64,000 bases of DNA, taken from NCBI RefSeq assembly GCF_000379825.1, contig NZ_KB903820.1:1-64000 (forward strand), in the 5' to 3' direction. Within the stretch, counting starts at the first letter, position 1. Every line of letters begins with the position of its first letter. This document shows positions 36,417 to 44,492 of the stretch, in pieces. The notes under the pieces were generated by a model, which saw only the letters and a list, made by a program, of their open reading frames with translations, did not search any database and was not told where the DNA came from. Position numbers and translations under genes: made by a program. The stretch is from Longispora albida DSM 44784. Lineage in GTDB: Bacteria > Actinomycetota > Actinomycetes > Mycobacteriales > Micromonosporaceae.

Positions 36417-37822
36417 AGGTTACTCACCTTCTCTCGGAGGAATCTGGCCACCAGCCGGCCGAGCCCGTGCGACAGCACCTGGTCGAGAGCGTCAACTGCG
36501 CCCTCTGCCTCGGCGGGCTCCGTGATCAGCGAGGGCGCGATCACCAGCGGGTTCAGGCCGTTGAGGGTGTAGTACGTGAAGATGTCGTGATCGTGGTAGA
36601 GGGCGTTGATCACGGCGCAGGTGACGAGCTTGGTCTTGAACCGGGGGTCCCGGGCCATCCCGCCCGGTGCCAGCTTGGCCACGAGGTCGAGTACCTTCGG
36701 CCCGCCGTCGATGAACACGCCCCACAGCGCGCCCGAGCCCTCGGCCCGGCCGATCGCCTCGGGGTGCTGCTTGGCCAGCCGGTCCAGCGCCGGCCCGAGT
36801 ACCAGTTCCAGGGCGCGCGCCCTGGCCGGGTAGTCGTCCTCGACCGCCACGTTGATCGCCTCGATCGCGGTGGCGCACTCCTCGCCGAAGCCGTAGTAGG
36901 TGGTGCTGGTGCTCTGCAGCAGCGCGTCGCCGAGGCTGTCGTAGGCCTTGCGGTAGACGGGTTCCCTGGCGACGTATGCCGAGACCGAGGACTTGCCGCC
37001 GCCGAAGGACTTCGAGGTGGTCAGGACGTCCGGCACCAGGCCCGGATAGCGCGTGAAGTAGAACAGGCTGCCGGTCTTGCCCCAGCCGGTGTAGATCTCG
37101 TCGAAGATCAGGATGATGTCGTGCTCGGTGCACAGCTTGCGGACCCCGCGGAGGAACTCCTCTGAGCAGTACTGGATCGTCGAGGCGCTGAATGGCTCGA
37201 TCAGCAGCGCGTACACGTCGCCCCGGTGCTGCTCCACCAACGCGCGCACCGAGTCCAGGTCGCCGTAGCGGAACGTCGCGATGCCCGGAATGGTGGGGAA
37301 CTGGAAGGCCTGGCCGGCGCCGGTCAGCCCGCCGCTGCCGAGCAGCTTGCCGTGGAAGCTGATGTCGGCCCGGAGCACGGTGTGCCGCTTACCGCCGTGG
37401 TACTTGTAGGCCAGCTTCACCGCGCCCTCCACGGCCTCGGCCCCGGAGTTCGGCAGGAAGGACATGTTCAGGTCGCCGGGCAGTACCGCCGCGAGGTTGT
37501 GCGAGAGCGCGGCCAGGTATGGCGAGAAGTAGGTCTTGTGTACCTCCATCCGGCGCTCCCGGGCGAAGCGTTCCCGGACGGCCAGGATCCGGGGGTGGTT
37601 GTGCCCGTGGTTGAGCACGCCGACCCCGCCGGTCAGGTCCAGGATCCGCCGGCCGTCGCGCTGGTACAGGTACGCGCCCTCGGCCCGCTCGACCAGCTCA
37701 CGGCCGAAGCCGAACGAGGTCATCAGGCTGACCTGGCTCTTGTTGACGTACCGCCGGTACAGGTCCTGGACCTCGCCGGCCCCGAACCGCTCGCATTCCT
37801 CAACGCTGTACAGCTTGGACAC
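36410..37822 (-). CDS. class III PLP-dependent aminotransferase
   Basis: 470 residues from GTG 37822 (GGAGAG upstream), overlapping the preceding gene by 23 nt. Fold-type I features: GGVGVLNHGHNHPRI, FLPNSGAEAVEGAVKLAYKY, IFDEIYTGWGKTG with the PLP Asp, and TTSKSFGGGK with the Lys near residue 271. Class III enzymes move amino groups to terminal aldehydes or keto carbons. A primary or sugar-derived carbonyl made by the neighbouring epimerase is a candidate substrate; hopanoid aminotriol enzymes of this class are a known parallel. It is flanked by glycosyltransferase and SDR genes. Confidence 0.92.
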   Translation of the reverse strand: MSKLYSVEECERFGAGEVQDLYRRYVNKSQVSLMTSFGFGRELVERAEGAYLYQRDGRRILDLTGGVGVLNHGHNHPRILAVRERFARERRMEVHKTYFSPYLAALSHNLAAVLPGDLNMSFLPNSGAEAVEGAVKLAYKYHGGKRHTVLRADISFHGKLLGSGGLTGAGQAFQFPTIPGIATFRYGDLDSVRALVEQHRGDVYALLIEPFSASTIQYCSEEFLRGVRKLCTEHDIILIFDEIYTGWGKTGSLFYFTRYPGLVPDVLTTSKSFGGGKSSVSAYVAREPVYRKAYDSLGDALLQSTSTTYYGFGEECATAIEAINVAVEDDYPARARALELVLGPALDRLAKQHPEAIGRAEGSGALWGVFIDGGPKVLDLVAKLAPGGMARDPRFKTKLVTCAVINALYHDHDIFTYYTLNGLNPLVIAPSLITEPAEAEGAVDALDQVLSHGLGRLVARFLREKVSNLW

Positions 37823-39662
37823 TCTCGACTCTCCGACTCGTGCGTGCCGTGGCCAGGACAGCCAGGGACAGGAGGACTTCCACAACGACGCAGACCACGC
37901 GGCTGCTGATCGCGACGGCGCCGGCGGTACCCCAGGGCAGGACGGTCGCGAGCGCGGTCATGATGACCACCTCGCGGACCCCCCAGCCGTCCGGCACGAT
38001 GAACGCCAGGCTGCCGCTCACCGTGGCGAGCGCGAAGCCGCCCATCGCCGGCAGCAGGGCGAGGCCGGGATCGGCGCCGAGGGCTGCGGCCAGCGCCCAC
38101 AGGTGCAGGCCGCTCACCAGCCACGAGACCAGCGCCAGTACCGCCGACCGCCGGATCGCGCCCCGGCTGGGCAGCTCGATCCGCCGCCGGTACCGGCCGG
38201 CCAGGCTGACCAGCGGGCGGAGCGCTGCCTCTGGCCAGCCGGCGAAGAGCAGCAGGGCGGCGACGGGCACGGCCAGCCAGCCGGCCTGCCGGCCCAGAGC
38301 CGCAGGCGCGACCAGCAGGCCAGCGACCGAGCCGGTGAGGATGGTCAGCAGGATGCTCAGGAAGTACGCGCTGGTCATCCGCCCGGCCGAGATGCCCCGG
38401 TCGCGGCCGTGCTGGACGTGGGTCACCACGCCCCAGATCCGGCCGGGCAGGTACTTGCCCAGCTGGCCCAGGAAGAACACCTTCGCCGCCGCCGCGCCCG
38501 GCAACCGGGCCCGGTCGGTGTCCAGGAGCCTGTGCCAGGCGAGCACGCCGAGGCCCAGCCCGGCGGCGTTGGCCAGCAGTGCCGCCGCAAGCCAGGGCAG
38601 CGCCCGGGGCTGAGCCAGTGCCGCGACCGCGCTGGCGCCATCCCGCCGCAGAGCCAGCCCGAGCGCGGTGATCGCGGCCAGGACGGTCGCAGCGGTGAGG
38701 ATCTGACGGAATCTCCACCGGAGGAGACCGACCGCTGCCCCCGCGACCAGCGCCACGTGGGTGAGCAGGTGGACGCCGATGAAGAAGAGCGCGAACGCCG
38801 CGCCCTTCCGGCTGGCCGCGAAACGGAGCAGGCCGGCGTTCACGCCGCAGAAGAACAGGAGCAGGGCCACCGGCACGGCGAGCCATGCCGCCGAGACCAG
38901 GCCCAGCGGAAGGCTCGCCAGGGAGCCGGCCACCGCCAGGATGCCGAGCGGCCGGTTGGCGGTCAGCGATGCCCTGCCCTTCCGCCGCGCGCCCAGCACA
39001 GTCCGGGCCAGCAGCTGGGACCGGCGGAACTGCTCGCGGAGCAGCGGCACCAGCCGGTCGGCCTCGTCGTGCCGGGCCACCACCTGGTCGGTGAGCAGGA
39101 TCGGCCGGGGTGCGAGCCGGTCGCTGTACTCCAGGTCTTCGGAGTCGCGGAGGGTCTCGTCGAAGGGGCCCACCGCGTCGAACACGGCCCTGGGCATCGC
39201 GGTCTGGGCGAAGAACGCTGTCCGGACTGGACCGACGGCGGCCTGGCGCCACCAGTAGGCGTGCAGGGTCTTGTACCACTCGACCGGGCCGTCGTCGATC
39301 AGCGGCTCGGCGGCGATGATCCCGTGTACACAGTCGTAGCCATCGGCGAGCAGCCGCACCGCGTTCTCGATGGCATCGGGTTCGAGCGCCTCGTCCGCGT
39401 CGAGGAAGAACAGGATCTCACCGGTACTGGCCGCCACGCCGGCGTTCCGGGCCGCCGACACCCCTTGGTTGACCGGCAGCTCGATCAGGTGGCACGGGTA
39501 CCCGGAGGCGATCTCCCGTGACTGGTCAGCGCTGCGGTCGTCGACAACAAGAATCTCATGAATCTTTAAAGTTTGCGAACAGATAGAGTCCAGGCAGGCG
39601 CCCAGCGTCTTTTCCGCGTTGAAGCAGGGCACGATCACCGACACGGGGGGTGGGTTCGACAT
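37800..39662 (-). CDS. glycosyltransferase 2 fused to a flippase-like (UPF0104/LPG-synthase TM) domain
   Basis: 620 residues from ATG 39662 with GAGGA nine nt upstream; first gene of the operon. Residues 1-230 are a GT-A domain (VSVIVPCFNA, ILVVDDRSADQS, QGVSAARNAGVA, FFLDADEAL). Helices at about 240-330 follow. Residues 335-610 match the lysylphosphatidylglycerol-synthase transmembrane family, with KVFFLGQLGKYLPGRIWG and PDGWGVREV typical of that group. Such domains occur in proteins that move or modify lipid-linked molecules. The fusion suggests that a sugar is put on a prenyl carrier and handed across the membrane by one polypeptide (inference). Confidence 0.88.
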   Translation of the reverse strand: MSNPPPVSVIVPCFNAEKTLGACLDSICSQTLKIHEILVVDDRSADQSREIASGYPCHLIELPVNQGVSAARNAGVAASTGEILFFLDADEALEPDAIENAVRLLADGYDCVHGIIAAEPLIDDGPVEWYKTLHAYWWRQAAVGPVRTAFFAQTAMPRAVFDAVGPFDETLRDSEDLEYSDRLAPRPILLTDQVVARHDEADRLVPLLREQFRRSQLLARTVLGARRKGRASLTANRPLGILAVAGSLASLPLGLVSAAWLAVPVALLLFFCGVNAGLLRFAASRKGAAFALFFIGVHLLTHVALVAGAAVGLLRWRFRQILTAATVLAAITALGLALRRDGASAVAALAQPRALPWLAAALLANAAGLGLGVLAWHRLLDTDRARLPGAAAAKVFFLGQLGKYLPGRIWGVVTHVQHGRDRGISAGRMTSAYFLSILLTILTGSVAGLLVAPAALGRQAGWLAVPVAALLLFAGWPEAALRPLVSLAGRYRRRIELPSRGAIRRSAVLALVSWLVSGLHLWALAAALGADPGLALLPAMGGFALATVSGSLAFIVPDGWGVREVVIMTALATVLPWGTAGAVAISSRVVCVVVEVLLSLAVLATARTSRRVESVQAVQR

Positions 39663-39748
39663 GCGCTCGATTCCTCATCGATCGACGACCCTCAACGTTC
39701 GCGCAACGTCGCGCACCTCCTTTCTATGGCCTCGGCCCGCCGGGCGCC

Positions 39749-39783
39749 CGTACCAATTCCCGCCCGGGAATCCGTGCCAATTC
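39749..39783. promoter_or_regulatory. direct repeats, candidate MocR operator
   Basis: Two 11-bp near-identical repeats, CGTACCAATTC (39749-39759) and CGTGCCAATTC (39773-39783), are spaced 24 bp start to start in the 131-bp region between the seven-gene operon and the MocR gene. MocR/PdxR-type regulators are known to bind direct repeats in their divergent promoters, so this is the most likely operator. The second copy ends 10 nt before the MocR start codon. Confidence 0.5.
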
Positions 39784-39793
39784 GGAGCTGTCG

Positions 39794-41182
39794 ATGCTGC
39801 TGAACCTCGATGAACAGACCGGCCCCAGGCACGCCCGCGTCGCGTCGGCACTGCGCGCCGCGATCCGCCAGGGCCGGCTCAGCCCCGGCGCCAGCCTGCC
39901 GCCGAGCCGGCAGCTCGCCGCGGAACTCGGGTACTCCCGATGGGTGGTGACCGAGGCCTACGCCCAGCTGACGGCCGAGGGGTACCTGGAAGCCCGCACC
40001 GGCTCGGCGACCCGCGTCAGCACACTGTGGACGGACCAGGCGCCCATGCTTGTCCAGCCCGCGCCGCCCCCTTCGCCAGCCGAGCCCCGGTATGACCTGC
40101 TGCCCGGCATGCCCGACCTCCGCGCCTTCCCCCGGGCCCGCTGGACCGAGGCGCTCCGGGAGGCTTCCCGGACCATGACCCACCACGACCTCGGCTACCC
40201 GGTCCTGGCCGACGGCGGGCTGCCCGAGGTCCGCCGGATCCTGACGGAGTACCTGGTCCGCAACCGGGGCGTCACCACGGCCGGTACCGAACTGCGGATC
40301 ACCAGCGGGGTCTGCGACGGGCTCAGCCAGGTGTTCCGGGCCCTGTATCGCAGCGGCATCCGCTCGGTGGCGGTGGAGGACCCGAGCTGGCAGCGCCCGG
40401 TGCGCGCCGCCCGCCAATGTGGACTGACCGTGGTACCGATCGGAGTGGACGACGAGGGCATCCTCGTCGAGGAGCTGTTCGGCCGCCCGGAGGTCCGCGC
40501 GGTGCTGGCCACCCCGGCTCACCAGTTCCCGATGGGCGTCGTGCTCAGCAAGAGACGGCGCAAGGCGCTCCTCGACTGGCTGCGGCAGGTGGGCGGGGTG
40601 CTGCTGGAGGACGACTACGACACCGAGTTCCGGTACGACCGTTCGCCGCCGCCGGCGACGCAGACCCTGGATCCGGAGCGGGTCTTCCTGTTCGGCTCGA
40701 CCAGCAAGACCCTGGCCCCGGCCGTCGGCGTCGGCTGGATGCTCCACCCGGCCGCGTGGTCCGAGGCGCTGCGCGAGGCGAACCCGGTGGTGGCCAGCCC
40801 CTCTGCGCTCGCGCAGACCGCCTTCGGGCACCTGGTGACCACCGGCGCGTTCGACCGTCACCTGCGGGACAGCCGGCGCAGGTTACGCCGGCGGCGCGAC
40901 ACCCTGGTCCAAGCGCTCACCGAACAGCTCCCCAGGCACCGGCTGTCCGGCATCGCGGCCGGCCTGCACATCGTCGTGCACCTCGACGGCAGCTCGCCGG
41001 TCGACGTGCCGGCCATCGTCAGCGAGACGCGCGCCCAGGGCATCCGCCTGTGCGACCTCGACACCTTCCGCAGCGAGCCGGACCCGGAGCGGCCAGGACT
41101 GGTCCTCGGCTACGGCAACCTGGCCGACGCCGTGGTCACGGAGGCCGTCACCCGGCTGGCCGGCCACCTCGCCTCGCGGTGA
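39794..41182 (+). CDS. MocR-type regulator (GntR HTH + aminotransferase-like domain)
   Basis: 462 residues from ATG 39794 with GGAG seven nt upstream; the frame is open before it, but without a start signal. Residues 8-75 are a GntR winged helix (AIRQGRLSPGASLPPSRQLA, SRWVVTEAYAQLTAEGYL). Residues 100-460 are a fold-type I aminotransferase domain with YPVLADGGLPEVRRI, LLEDDYDTEFRYD and FGSTSKTLAPAVGVGW, including the PLP Lys. Such proteins sense PLP or amino compounds. It is divergent from the operon containing the aminotransferase and likely controls it. Confidence 0.9.
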   Translation: MLLNLDEQTGPRHARVASALRAAIRQGRLSPGASLPPSRQLAAELGYSRWVVTEAYAQLTAEGYLEARTGSATRVSTLWTDQAPMLVQPAPPPSPAEPRYDLLPGMPDLRAFPRARWTEALREASRTMTHHDLGYPVLADGGLPEVRRILTEYLVRNRGVTTAGTELRITSGVCDGLSQVFRALYRSGIRSVAVEDPSWQRPVRAARQCGLTVVPIGVDDEGILVEELFGRPEVRAVLATPAHQFPMGVVLSKRRRKALLDWLRQVGGVLLEDDYDTEFRYDRSPPPATQTLDPERVFLFGSTSKTLAPAVGVGWMLHPAAWSEALREANPVVASPSALAQTAFGHLVTTGAFDRHLRDSRRRLRRRRDTLVQALTEQLPRHRLSGIAAGLHIVVHLDGSSPVDVPAIVSETRAQGIRLCDLDTFRSEPDPERPGLVLGYGNLADAVVTEAVTRLAGHLASR

Positions 41183-41375
41183 TCACCGGCAGGGCGGGCG
41201 TTTGCTGTCCCATGTGCTGCGCGCCGTTCCTGGCCCAGTCTTCACATGGCCCACCCCGACGGTCAGCGCACCGCGGCAAGCGCACGAGGTAACAGAAGAG
41301 CAAGATCTTGATCTGGTACGCCGTGATCGCCCCGGGCGGGACGGGTCTGGGCGGTGCGGGCAGGGCCGTCCGCGC

Positions 41376-42224
41376 TCAGTCCGCACGGAAGTCCCGGGCC
41401 AGGATGTGGCCGAGCTGCAGCCGCCCGGTGGCCCGGTAGCGGTCCATCAGGGTGCGGACCTCGGCCGCGATCGTGCGCCTGCTCAGATCGAGCCGCCGGG
41501 CGACGCCCTCGTCGGTGTGGCCGGCGACGAGCATCGCGACGATCGCCTGCTGCCGGTCGGTGAGCCTGACGTCGGGCTCGGCGTCGGTCCAGTGCCATTC
41601 GAAGAGGGCCTGCAGTGCCTCGACGAGCACCGGGTCGGTGACCGGGACCTGCCGGCCGGCCATGACGAACGCGGCGAACCTGCGGTCGACCACCATCAGA
41701 GTGCCGGGCAGCTGCCGTGTCCTGCGGTGCCCGGCGAGAATCTCGGCGTCGGCCGCCGGCGGCGCGAATTCACCCCCGGCCAGGCTGATGCCGCGGACCG
41801 CGACGCCCCGGCCCCACGCGCCGAGCAGGCCCGGGACGCGTCGCTCGACATCGGGGAGGCCGGTCGTCACCACGTCGCACATGAGCAGGATCTCGGCGCG
41901 GGCCTGGTCGAGCACGCCGCCCGGTGGCGCCGCCACGCCACCAGCGGCCGGAGGCAGGGGCGACGCGGGCCGTGACGTCAGGTGGCGCAGGACCGGCCGG
42001 TGCGGGCGGGCCGCCCACAGCGGCCCCTGGATCGCAGCGACCACCACGGCGAGATCGTGCGCGCCGAGCGCCTCGACGGCGGGGCGGACCCGGGAGGAGT
42101 GCAGGCCGAGCAGCCGGCTGAGGTCCTGCTCGGCGGCCGGTCCGGAGTGGACGAGGGTGCGGTACACCAGATCGGCGTCGGGGGACAGGCCATGCCGGGT
42201 CAAAACGGGGATCGGATCCGTCAT
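41376..42224 (-). CDS. LuxR-type regulator with TrmB-like N-terminal wing
   Basis: 282 residues from ATG 42224; no clear Shine-Dalgarno. Residues 10-60 look like a winged helix (LTRHGLSPDADLVYRTLVH, DLSRLLGLHSSRVRPAVEAL). The middle is a ligand-type domain. The last 65 residues are a LuxR/NarL HTH (VRLTDRQQAIVAMLVAGHTDEG, VARRLDLSRRTIAAEVRTLM). This TrmB-plus-LuxR build is common in actinobacteria, usually for unidentified signals. It is divergent from the secreted lectin gene, 123 bp away, and may control it. Confidence 0.85.
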   Translation of the reverse strand: MTDPIPVLTRHGLSPDADLVYRTLVHSGPAAEQDLSRLLGLHSSRVRPAVEALGAHDLAVVVAAIQGPLWAARPHRPVLRHLTSRPASPLPPAAGGVAAPPGGVLDQARAEILLMCDVVTTGLPDVERRVPGLLGAWGRGVAVRGISLAGGEFAPPAADAEILAGHRRTRQLPGTLMVVDRRFAAFVMAGRQVPVTDPVLVEALQALFEWHWTDAEPDVRLTDRQQAIVAMLVAGHTDEGVARRLDLSRRTIAAEVRTLMDRYRATGRLQLGHILARDFRAD

Positions 42225-42347
42225 GGGTCCAGGTTCGCACAAATGCGCAGTGAGGGGCATCAATGTCTGGCGTGTCGGTTCCGGCCGGGACACGCTGTCG
42301 ACCGGCGGGCCACCGCCCGCCGGGACCACCACGACGAAGGAGTTCTC

Positions 42348-42866
42348 ATGGCGAAGAAACTGCGCAGGGCCCTGGCCGGAATCGCCGGGGCGCTCGCCCT
42401 GTTCGGGAGCCTGGCCGTCTCGGCTCCGGCCACAGCGGCCCCCGCGAACACGGATCCGGCCCCCGCGAGCACGAGTCAGGCCCTCGCGACCTGGAACCTG
42501 CACACCGCTCTGAACGGCAAGTGCCTGGACGTGCTCGGCCTCAACAACAACAACGGCGCGCCCGCCGGCGTGTGGGACTGCTGGGGCGGATCGAACCAGA
42601 GCTGGTACTGGGACAACGGCCGGATCCGCAGCAGCTTCAACCACAAGTGCCTGGACCTGCTCGGCTTCAACAACAACAACGCCGCCCCGGTCGGCATGTG
42701 GGACTGCAACTGGGCCTCCAACCAGCAATGGTCCTGGTACGGCTCGATGATCCGCAGCGGCATGAACGGCAAGTGCCTGGACGTGCAGAACTTCAGCAAC
42801 GCCAACGGCGCGCGGGTCGTCATGTACCCGTGCTACAACACCGCCAACCAGCGCTGGTACCACTAA
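42348..42866 (+). CDS. secreted ricin-type beta-trefoil lectin, single domain
   Basis: 172 residues from ATG 42348 with GAAGGAG six nt upstream. A signal peptide (MAKKLRRALAGIAGALAL, cut near AxA at about residue 34) leads to a short Ala/Pro/Thr linker and one trefoil. Three repeats are obvious: KCLDVLGLNNNNGAP / SNQSWYW, KCLDLLGFNNNNAAP / SNQQWSW and KCLDVQNFSNANGAR / ANQRWYH. Each has the Q-x-W core motif of the family. There is no catalytic domain, so it is a stand-alone extracellular sugar-binding protein. Each repeat has Cys pairs (KCLD ... WDCW) that probably form disulfides. Confidence 0.92.
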   Translation: MAKKLRRALAGIAGALALFGSLAVSAPATAAPANTDPAPASTSQALATWNLHTALNGKCLDVLGLNNNNGAPAGVWDCWGGSNQSWYWDNGRIRSSFNHKCLDLLGFNNNNAAPVGMWDCNWASNQQWSWYGSMIRSGMNGKCLDVQNFSNANGARVVMYPCYNTANQRWYH

Positions 42867-42930
42867 CCGCATCGGGGTTCCGCACCGCCCGGCGCGGAGC
42901 CCCGCCCCCTCCGGCACGCCGCGCCCGATG

Positions 42931-42963
42931 ACTGCCGCCGAAAGACCGGGGTTCGGCGGCAGT
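42931..42963 (+). terminator. terminator of the lectin gene
   Basis: A 12-bp perfect stem (42931-42942 with 42952-42963) with a 9-nt loop, 65 nt after the lectin stop. Confidence 0.7.
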
Positions 42964-43294
42964 GCCGGGGCGCCAGCGAGTCACCAGACGATAACGATAT
43001 CCGCCGTCGCACGCTGAGGAAGCGGATCGGGCGGCAGCAACGACCCGATCCGGGGCAGGCAGCTTCGGGGCAGGCCGAAACTCGTCGGTTCACGACCGCG
43101 CATCCCCCATGGTTCTACGGGAGCGTGTATGTCCAGATCGGACACGAGGATCAGAAGACGCGGCCCGCCGAGGCCCGCAACGCCCGTTGTAGGCTCGGGA
43201 CCGGCTTGAAGCGGGTCAGGCTCACCGGCGAGCGTGACGAGGCCACGAACCGGCAGGCGAGCAGGTCCCTGACGGAGGCTTCTAGAATGCCCTG
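42964..43294. other. intergenic stretch without recognised gene
   Basis: 331 bp of lower coding character. Open frames on either strand lack starts and family features. A slightly AT-richer patch lies near 42985-43000. No riboswitch or tRNA recognised. Confidence 0.5.
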
Positions 43295-43576
43295 ATGTCC
43301 GCCGGCCTCGTTCCTCACACCTGCCCGGGCTGCGGTCAGTCGAGTCAGATGCTGCCCGAGCTCCGGTTCAGGCCGTGTCGGCGGTGCACCGCGATCGAGC
43401 TCTGGCCACGGATCCCGCCGTCGGTTCAACGGGAATTCCTTGAACAGGTGGCCGCCGGGAGGTTCGTGCATGCGATGGGCAAGCTCTGGCAGGCGGACCT
43501 GGCCGAGAGGCCGGAGATTCCGGTACTGCACGAACTGATCGACCTGGCCGGCAGCGGGGAGATTATCGCCACCTAG
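43295..43576 (+). CDS. small hypothetical protein with CxxC pairs
   Basis: 93 residues from ATG 43295; GGAGG lies about 16 nt upstream, rather far. The start HTCPGCGQSSQM followed by RPCRRCTAIE gives two Cys pairs that could bind zinc as a small ribbon. The rest is helical (VQREFLEQVAAGRFVHAMGKLW, PVLHELIDLAG). I recognise no named family. The minus strand is also open here, but its protein is Arg/Pro-rich and unstructured, so the plus frame is preferred. Confidence 0.5.
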   Translation: MSAGLVPHTCPGCGQSSQMLPELRFRPCRRCTAIELWPRIPPSVQREFLEQVAAGRFVHAMGKLWQADLAERPEIPVLHELIDLAGSGEIIAT

Positions 43577-43975
43577 CTCAGAGGGCGGCCCCAGCGATGA
43601 GGTTCGCCGCCGAGCGACGCGCCGGCTCAGAGGTGCCAGACCGACAAGCACAGCGGTATCAATGCTCCGATGTGGTTGGTGTGTCTTTGCTGGGTTCCTG
43701 CCGGCCGGTAGGGTCATTGCCGGTGTGCCGGGAAGCCTGGTCGGCTCCGTGACCGTGTGGTCGCGTGGAAGCTGACCGGAGGTCTGTGATGCGCGCGCTC
43801 GTCTCGGTCCCTGTCCGGCTCATCGCGGCCCCGGCCGGCCAGCTGTCCTCTGCGGCATGTCGCCGGTCATCGGCGCCCGCCACCGGCATGCCTGGAGCGT
43901 GGCGGAGAGGTGTCAAACAAGCCGGGCAGGATGGTTGGATGGGTAACCCACTGGCTGTCGAGAGGGCAGGGAGTT
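43577..43975. other. intergenic region upstream of the antiporter operon
   Basis: 399 bp. A 65-codon frame from ATG 43789 has GGAGG seven nt upstream but an unconvincing, Arg/Ala-rich product and a different frame from the next gene. A 5' leader for the TrkA-C/antiporter pair is likely here; I could not identify a c-di-AMP or other riboswitch by eye. Confidence 0.4.
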
Positions 43976-44458
43976 ATGGACACTGAGCGCACGTCGTTGC
44001 CGGGTATCGGGTTCCAGCACGTGTTCACCACCGCGCGCAACCGGCGGATCGGGGTGGTGTCGCACCGCAGTGGCCGACGCGACCTGGTGATCTACGACAA
44101 GGAAGATCCCGACAGCGCCCTGGTCAGCGTGGAGTTGAGCGTCGATGAGGCCAACGGGCTGGCGGAGCTGATCGGCACGCCCCGGGTGACCGAGCGCCTG
44201 GCGGAGCTGCGCCGTCAGGTCGACGGGCTGGCCACCGCGCAGCTGGCGATCACCGACGGCTCTCCGTTCGACGGCAACACTCTGGGCGACACCCAGGCCC
44301 GGTCCCGTACGGGCGCGTCGATCGTCGCGGTGGTGCGCGGCCACGAGGTGGTGGCCAGCCCGCGCCCGGACTTCACGTTCCACGGCGGCGACATCGTCGT
44401 CGTCGTCGGTACCGAAGAAGGTGTGGCCGCGGTCGCGACCATCCTCACCAGCGGATAG
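43976..44458 (+). CDS. TrkA-C (RCK_C) regulatory subunit of a cation antiporter
   Basis: 160 residues from ATG 43976 with GGGAG close upstream. The N-terminal 75 residues (GFQHVFTTARNRRIGVVSHRSG) form a small alpha/beta domain. The last 70 residues are an RCK_C domain (GASIVAVVRGHEVVASPRPDF and GGDIVVVVGTEEGVAAVATIL), the form found in KhtT-like subunits. It is a soluble gating subunit for the membrane antiporter encoded 34 nt downstream; such domains bind small ligands, including c-di-AMP in some firmicutes. Confidence 0.88.
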   Translation: MDTERTSLPGIGFQHVFTTARNRRIGVVSHRSGRRDLVIYDKEDPDSALVSVELSVDEANGLAELIGTPRVTERLAELRRQVDGLATAQLAITDGSPFDGNTLGDTQARSRTGASIVAVVRGHEVVASPRPDFTFHGGDIVVVVGTEEGVAAVATILTSG

Positions 44459-44492
44459 ACCCCACTTACCCCTCACGGCGGAAGGACCCTTC

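Noticed and set aside
43789-43986. Possible leader peptide upstream of the TrkA-C gene
   Set aside because: It has a good GGAGG, but the product is Arg/Ala-rich and overlaps the next start in another frame; no stem-loop set typical of attenuation was seen.
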